Source: Begonia masoniana (lineage: Eukaryota; Streptophyta; Magnoliopsida; Cucurbitales; Begoniaceae). From it: DNA of 64,000 nt. Shown piece by piece: positions 58,302-64,000 of this stretch. The notes below the pieces were generated by a model. The model saw only the letters and a program-made list of their open reading frames with translations, was not told where the DNA came from and ran no database searches. A program made the position numbers and the translations under genes. Each line of letters opens with the position of its first letter. Position 1 is the first letter of the stretch. The stretch lies in NCBI GenBank assembly GCA_022432975.1, contig CM039509.1, positions 42,008,209-42,072,208 on the forward strand, written 5' to 3'.

Positions 58302-59200
58302 GGAAGCTGGAGCTCGATTGGTGAAATGGGCTAGAAAGGGTAGGCAGTCTCCACATTTAAGCAGAAGACAGTGAGCTTCAACTGCAGAAACAGTGGCGAG
58401 AGGGGAGCGAGAACGAGTGCGGATAAAGGGAAGCGGAAGTGGTGGGATTAAAGCTCTGGCTTTTGCTTCGTCGCACGTGTTACGGATTTACACACGACCG
58501 AACAAACGGTTGGATTTTAAAACCTAACAGGGATTTCATGGTTAATTAGCCTTATTGTACCTAGCGTCATTTTTCAAATTCTGCTTTTCCCCTTCCTAGA
58601 GATTTTGAAATCTAGCTCATAGTCCCCAAAATTAACATCATTTCTTGTCGTTCTAGTTTTCAAGCATATTACCTCGTTCATAAGTCAAAATGTAATTAAA
58701 ATCCTTATGTTTAACTCAATTTAATTTAGTGCACTCTCTTTTTCCAATCTGGTTCCACCATTTTCAGACCATTAATGGAGGAAGCAGAGGTTTTATATGC
58801 GAAATGCTGTTCACTATTTTGACCTATTACACTGATGAACCGCCATTTCTTCAAGCTTCAAGCTCTGCATTACATTCAGTAGTAAAATCAACTACGACAG
58901 GCTGAAGGCAAGGCAAGAAGGATCAGTCCATATCATTAGGGTGCATAAATGCATTTTAAAAAACAGACTATGTTGCTCGGCTATGTTACATCAACCCTCA
59001 GTTTCAGATTCAGTATCTGGGTTTTGCTCAACAGGGTATTTTCTCAATCCATCTGTACTCAAACTCAGCAAGATGGTATGAAATTAAGAACTAATATTTA
59101 TGGTTAAGAGTAACAGAAAGCTTACAATATGTACAATGGAAATCACTGCTACGGTTTTCCAATTAACTATAATGTCTATAAAATTTCCTAACAAAGGCAC
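58302..59200. other. RNE upstream region, no gene seen
   Basis: Likely holds the RNE 5' UTR and promoter. An (AC)n tract lies just inside exon 1's intron at about 58109-58126. No coding frame or clear TATA box could be assigned here. Confidence 0.45.
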
Positions 59201-59601
59201 CTAGAAAGCCTCTTCTTCCGCCATTTGAGGACTCTGGCAAAGAGGGCACATAAAATTCGAGTAGTCCGCCCACTTCTGCAAGCACATTTTGTGAAAAAGA
59301 TGACCACACGACAACTGGTTTACCTCTGAGAAAGACCGAGCATTCGTGCTCCAGAAATTTACAGGCGAGCGCTTCCTCGAAATGAATCGATCGAGCAAGG
59401 TCTTGAAATTTCTCGACGTAATCAAGAGGGGAATCGCGGCGAAAATCGATCGGTTCGGAGAGGTTTTCGATTGAGATGGGGGTTGCAGCCGAGATTTGAA
59501 AGCAGAAAAGGTGAAGAATTGGTCGAATGATGGTTTTAAAGATGGACTGGGAGTATGCAGAAAATACCTTCTGATGGAGCAGGAAGGCTTGAGAGACCCA
59601 T
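59201..59601 (-). pseudogene. RING-H2 E3 ligase pseudogene (XERICO-like)
   Basis: The N-terminus MGLSSLPAPSEG (ATG at 59601) matches XERICO-type RING-H2 proteins but stops after 21 codons. A second frame continues with SQSIFKTIIRPILHLFCF and a YVEKFQDLARSIHFEEAL stretch to LEHECSVFLRG. A third frame gives EVNQLSCGHLFHKMC, LQKWADYSNFMCPLCQ and a stop at 59201. Two frameshifts are thus needed. In addition, the second Cys of the first CxxC pair is Phe (ECSVF). The last RING ligands (C-H-H-C, CPLC) persist. Intronless, as the family usually is. Confidence 0.75.
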
Positions 59602-61599
59602 TTTGATCAAATCAATTAGTGATCGTCAATATGCAGGAATTCAAAGGGGAAACTCGCGATCAGTTTGGGAAAAAGATGCAAACTGAAACACCATATGTGA
59701 TTGACCCGAATTCTAATCGATCCGTTAAGATCATGTATTTTCTCTATAAATTAACGTAAACTAGAGTAGCAAAATTTGTAGTTGTATTTTCAATTTTTAT
59801 AGTAGTTTTGTTCCTCTGTCCGTAGTATTTTCTCAAAAGGATTTTTTCACGTAAATTTGGTGTCCCATATCGTTTTTTGTTTTTCGATTTTTTCGTTCAA
59901 TTTTTCAACAATTAGTATTAGAGCAACGTTGAAGGTTTCGAAAATTAGATTTTGATTTAAGGAAGGCATCGGGGTTTGCAATTTTGAAAAAAGAAATTAA
60001 GAAAAAAAAAAGGTTTTGTTTTCTTCACTGCGAAGAAAAACAGAGGCATGCCCTAGCCGTTGTCCGACAGTGAAGAAGAACAAGGAAAAATCAGAAGAAG
60101 CCCTAGAGCATAGGGCTGCCGACCGCGAAGAAGGAAGAGAGAAAACCTCTCTCACTGCCGCATCTTCTTCAACAAGGAAGAAGAAGCTACTGCCATCATC
60201 GAGTGCCAGATTGAAGCGTTGCCGCCGAGCATCAAATATAGCCAAGCCTTTGTCTGCCGTCCGACAGAACGTCGGAGGAGAAGTCGCCGCATTTTTCACT
60301 TAGAACACGCCAAACTGCAGGGCTGTTACTCTGGTCTGACTAGTTGTTTGCGAAGAACTGCCCACGAATAGAGCTGATCGTCGTTCGCTGCAAAGAACCA
60401 GCCGCCCCCGTAACTCCGTCCAGAAGACTCTGTCGATGGCCGAAGACGCAGAGCAGAGAGGAACTGTTTCCTTTTGGAATTTTCAGTGTGATTATTTGTT
60501 TGGAATTTTCTGTTACTGTTGGTGTTCAGAAATTCTGGTATTGAAATTCTTGGGCTGAGTTATCGATCGAAAATTATTCGAAATATTTTGGTAGATTTAT
60601 TTTGATTTTTGAGAGCTGAATTTTGGTTGGGATATCATTTTTGGGCTTCAAATATTTGAAATTGAATATTCGAGAATTAAATATTCTGTTGAAGCTAGTT
60701 TTTGAGCGATGAGTTCATTCAGGTTTGATTTCTCGTTATTGGATCGGAGAATGCCGAGGATATTCCAATCGAATAGAGCTCGCCGTCGAGCATTGAGAGA
60801 AAACAGAGAAAGTTTTCTTCAATAGAGAATAACCTGCCGCTGCCTTTGCCAGCCGCGAAGAAGAAATAGAGAGGAAAAAATGCTAACGTGAAAGGGTTAA
60901 CCACTGTCGTTGTTGCCGAATAGTGAAGAGAGGAGAAACCTCTAACGTGAAAGGGCTAGCCACTGTCGTCGTTGCTGAATAGTGAAGAGAGGAGAAAACT
61001 CTAATGTATAAGGGTTAGCCAATGTCATCATTGTCGAATAGTGAAGAGAGGAGAACCGCCGCGTGACTGGGAAAATAGTCCGCCTTCTGTGAAGAATAGT
61101 AAAGGTTCAAAGTAGGAACCCTAGTTTCAACCGGCGTTTGCGAAGACACCGTCCGCAGCCGAGACAGGAGAAGTGTATCGTGGAAGCCAACAAGAAAGCT
61201 TGTTGAGGAAGCCTCGTTAGTTGGCTGCTGAGTGCTCTGCGAACTAAAGGTGTTCACTGTGTTACTGTGAACAGAGGTAGAGATAAGTCCAACCACTGCA
61301 AGCTGAGAGAAGAGACTCTGGACGACTGTCCAAGAGCCGAGTCAGAGAGGTGCGTTGTCACTGTCCGACGAAAGAGGAGAACACAAAGGATACTCTAATC
61401 TTCAGAATTTCTTTGAAGATTTGGATGACAGTGTTGTGGGATTTGAAGAAGTGCCTGCTTGGATTAGCCAAGCTTTTTGGACACATTTTTTAGCCTTCTT
61501 TAAGTAGCTAATTTTGTTTGTAAACACTTTTATTGATATTCTAATGACATTCCTCTGCTGTTTCTATACCTTGTGGTAAATGCATTGCTTCTGCTGAGT
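59602..61599 (+). mobile_element. Retroelement debris with degenerate primer site
   Basis: About 59740-59912 resembles the end of a plant Copia LTR (GGATTTTTTCACGTAAATTT) and is followed by ATTAGTATTAGAGCAA, a C-to-T mutated form of the initiator-Met primer site. Beyond lies GA-rich, apparently non-coding sequence. It holds three 59-bp units (phases 60883, 60942, 61001). A 95-codon frame at 60016-60303 is Lys/Arg/Ser-rich and unlike any family I know. I infer a LARD/TRIM-like or decayed internal region. Confidence 0.4.
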
Positions 61600-61882
61600 C
61601 TCTGTTTGTTTTTGATAATGTCAATGGGGGAGAATATATTTGATCAATGTTGAATTAGTTACTATGATTTATGTATGCATATTTTTGGAAATCTGGATAT
61701 ATGCACATCTTGAAATCTGGATATATGCACATCTTTGAATGTTTTGAAACTCTGGTATGCTCTGTGTTTTGTTTTGTTTTTTTTTTTTTTGGCATATATG
61801 CATTTGCTATGGGGGAGCTAAGATTATGGGGGAGTTATACTTAATCAACTCTATATGTTGTCATCATCAAAAAGGGGGAGAT
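61600..61882 (+). other. 3' internal end and polypurine tract of a B/C-family Copia
   Basis: Several GGGGGAG patches and a final AAAAAGGGGGAGAT abut the LTR at 61883, matching the layout before the 3' LTR of B. It means the LTR at 61883 has a Copia 3' end on its left and a Copia 5' end on its right. Confidence 0.65.
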
Positions 61883-63168
61883 TGTTGACTTAATTAGTGT
61901 TTAAGTCTAACTAAGTTTTTGATGATGTATTTGGATGATAAATATGTAATTTGATTATGTTTGTTAAATGAGAATAATGAATTATGTTTGTGTTTTAATC
62001 TGTTGGAAATACTCTTGAAAAGAGTATTTTAGTTTTCTAACAATATTGGTTAAGTGTACAGGGCTGAAATTGTATAAAATGTTCACATTAACCGATAGCT
62101 AAAAGACAAAGAAGACATCCACCGGTTGAAGAAAAGAATGACATCCACCGATAGGTAAACGACAAAAACAGTGGAGTTTAAAGAATCACATCTGCTGATG
62201 GAGTTCAAGGCTTGCATCTGCCGATGGAGTTCAAGGCCTGCATCTGCCGATGGCATTTTCAAGATGCATCTGCCGATGGCGTTTGAAGATGCATCTGCCG
62301 ATGGCGTTTTCAAGCTGCTTCTGCCGATGGCGTTTTCAAGCTGCATCTGCCGATAGCGTTTGAAGATGCATCTGCCGATGGCGTTTTCAAGCTGCTTCTA
62401 CCGATGGAGTTTTCAAGCTTCATCTGCCGATGGCTTTCAAGATTGCTTCTGCCGATGGCTTTTCAAGTTGCATCCACTGATGACGTTCTGATTTTTTAAA
62501 GCTGCTTTCACTGGTGATCTTCCGCCAAATTTGAATATAACTGCGAAGCTACAGTGACGTCGTTTTCAGCATTAACTCCAGAACACGAACAGCAATTTCA
62601 GATGCAACGGATATCTGCTTCAGTATGGATGCTTCCCAACGGTAACATTTTCCATTTGAAGAAAGAAGCATTCAATTCTGTGAAGCAAAATCAGACAGAG
62701 TATTTAAGCTGAGGTTAGAGCACGAAGAAACAACTTTTGCTAATTTTATTTTTGAGCCCTAACCTGCGAGATTTAGCATACTCTGTATTACTCTTCTACA
62801 CCTCTCGATTCGATAACTTGAGATTTTAATCTTTGAGAGTGTAGTCTGAGCTTGAATTTCACAAACTCAAATATCTGTATAAGGCAGTAGATTATCGCCC
62901 GTGAAGAATAATCCAGTATTGTAAAAGGCATTAGATCGACGCCGGGAAGTTCGATCTTGTATTCTCGTTGAGGAGAAGGTTAAGGATCTTCAAGGGGGAA
63001 CCTTGAAGCGTGGATGTAGGCAAGGTTTGGCTGAACCACGTAAAAACTCTTGTGTTGGTTTTCCTCTCTCTCTCTGTTATTTTTATTATTGTGTTTGTCT
63101 GCCTATAGCTTAAGAAAAATTTAAAAGGGTCTAATTCACCACCCCTCTTAGACAATCTCGATCCTACA
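61883..63168 (+). repeat. LTR of Copia C
   Basis: 1286 bp starting TGTTGACTTAATTAG and ending TCGATCCTACA, the same family as the LTRs of B. It contains ACATCCACCGATAGGTAAAC and about ten CATCTGCCGATGG-type units (62190-62470). The initiator-Met primer site TTGGTATCAGAGC follows at 63170. Confidence 0.9.
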
Positions 63169-63233
63169 ATTGGTATCAGAGCAAGGTAAATCATTGTCTA
63201 AGTTGTATTTGAATACTTGGTGAGATATTTACC

Positions 63234-64000
63234 ATGGCATTCAACACAAACTCTACACAAGTAGAAGGTCAGTCTACCACTAGACCTCCGTTCTTTGACG
63301 GTAATGATTATGTTTACTGGAAGTCTAGAATGAGAATATACGTTCAAGCTGTGGACTATGAATTATGGAATAACATAGAAAATGGTCCATACATTGCTGT
63401 CAAAACAGAGAATGGTGTTAGGATCCCCAAAGCCTCACACGAACTAAATGATACAGTTAAAAAGAACTTGAGCTTAAATGCCAAGGCTATAAACACCTTG
63501 TACTGTGCTCTGAATAGAGACAAATTCAATAGAGTACAAGGGTGTGAGAGTGCCCAAGAGATTCGGCGCCTATTAGAGGTCACACACGAGGGCACAAATC
63601 AAGTGAAGGAGAGCAAACTGAATATGCTCATACACGAATATGAATTATTTTATATGCCTAAGGATGAGTCTGTCTCTTCCATGTTTACAAGATTTACTAA
63701 CATAACTAATGGTTTGAAAGCTCTTGGTAAATCTTATTCTAGTGAAGAACATGTCAGGAAGATCCTCAGATGTCTTCAAAGAAGCTGACAGCCAAAGGTG
63801 ACTACAATTCAGGACGCAAAGGATCTCAAAGCTCTCAAACTTGAAGAGCTCATTGGCTCTCTGATGACTCATGAGATAACCATGAGGGCCAATGACAAGG
63901 AGGATCTCAAGGAAAAGTAGATCTCCAAGAGAAAGGACATAGCCCTCAAAGCCTCTTCAAGCAAACCAGGTGAATCTGAGGAGGAAGAAGATGATGAGGA
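63234..64000 (+). pseudogene. Copia C gag (two nonsense codons, runs off window)
   Basis: Starts MAFNTNSTQVEGQSTTRP at 63234 with the UBN2/DUF4219 pattern (FFDGNDYVYWKSRMRIYV, LSLNAKAINTLYCAL, SMFTRFTNITNGLKAL). In-frame stops occur at 63786-63788 (TGA where a Trp codon is expected) and 63918-63920 (TAG where Glu is expected). Otherwise it stays collinear with B gag to the window end (ELIGSLMTHEIT). Confidence 0.9.

Noticed and set aside
60016..60303. 95-codon Lys/Arg/Ser-rich frame
   Set aside because: Composition follows the GA-rich repeat background, there is an equally long frame on the opposite strand, and no family is recognised.

Overview
This is plant nuclear DNA, almost certainly from a eudicot. 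It has spliced genes with long AT-rich introns, tRNA-iMet-primed Copia and Gypsy retrotransposons, and two recognisable plant housekeeping genes: a GBF-interacting-protein-1-like gene and a plastid RNase E/G-like gene. The genus cannot be fixed from the window alone.

The left part (about 1-38.6 kb) is a nested stack of LTR retrotransposons, ordered by target-site duplications (TSDs) and broken reading frames. Copia A (minus; its 3' end lies left of position 1; 5' LTR 32852-36040) was hit in gag by Copia B (minus, 4930-32272, TSD TTTCG). B was hit in gag by Gypsy G1 (minus, 15154-30843, TSD CATTT). G1 was hit by Gypsy G2 (plus, 19583-29305). Solo Gypsy LTRs sit in B just upstream of an envelope-like ORF (S1, 7965-10046, TSD GAGAG), in A's 5' LTR (S3, 33446-35596, TSD GCTCA) and next to A (S2, 36089-38609, TSD AACTT). 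All polyproteins are broken; only the 433-residue extra ORF of B (6569-7870) is open.

An AT-rich stretch of small repeats follows (38.6-42.1 kb): foldback MITE-like elements, a decayed Copia solo LTR, and a 436-bp-period duplication beside the GIP1 5' end. Next come two convergent genes. The GIP1-like gene (plus, 42352-50714, 11 coding exons, 862 aa) carries a gag-only retrotransposon antisense in intron 7. The RNase E/G-like gene (minus, 51630-58301, 14 coding exons plus one optional exon, 1026 or 1043 aa) is intact with its catalytic motifs. Upstream of it is a three-frame RING-H2 (XERICO-like) pseudogene (59201-59601). The right edge holds retroelement debris and a further Copia of the B family (C, LTR 61883-63168, gag running off the window).

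The most unusual signal is in the Gypsy LTRs. Copies from two LTR families share a leader layout: an intron-like segment, a 49-77 nt mini-exon, a CAG|GTAAGT donor, a GCC-UUCG-GGC hairpin 19-24 nt downstream, and (where retained) a TGTAG acceptor about 480-740 bp further on. This suggests LTR-encoded leader introns with a conserved RNA hairpin. I found no tRNA, rRNA or CRISPR features.
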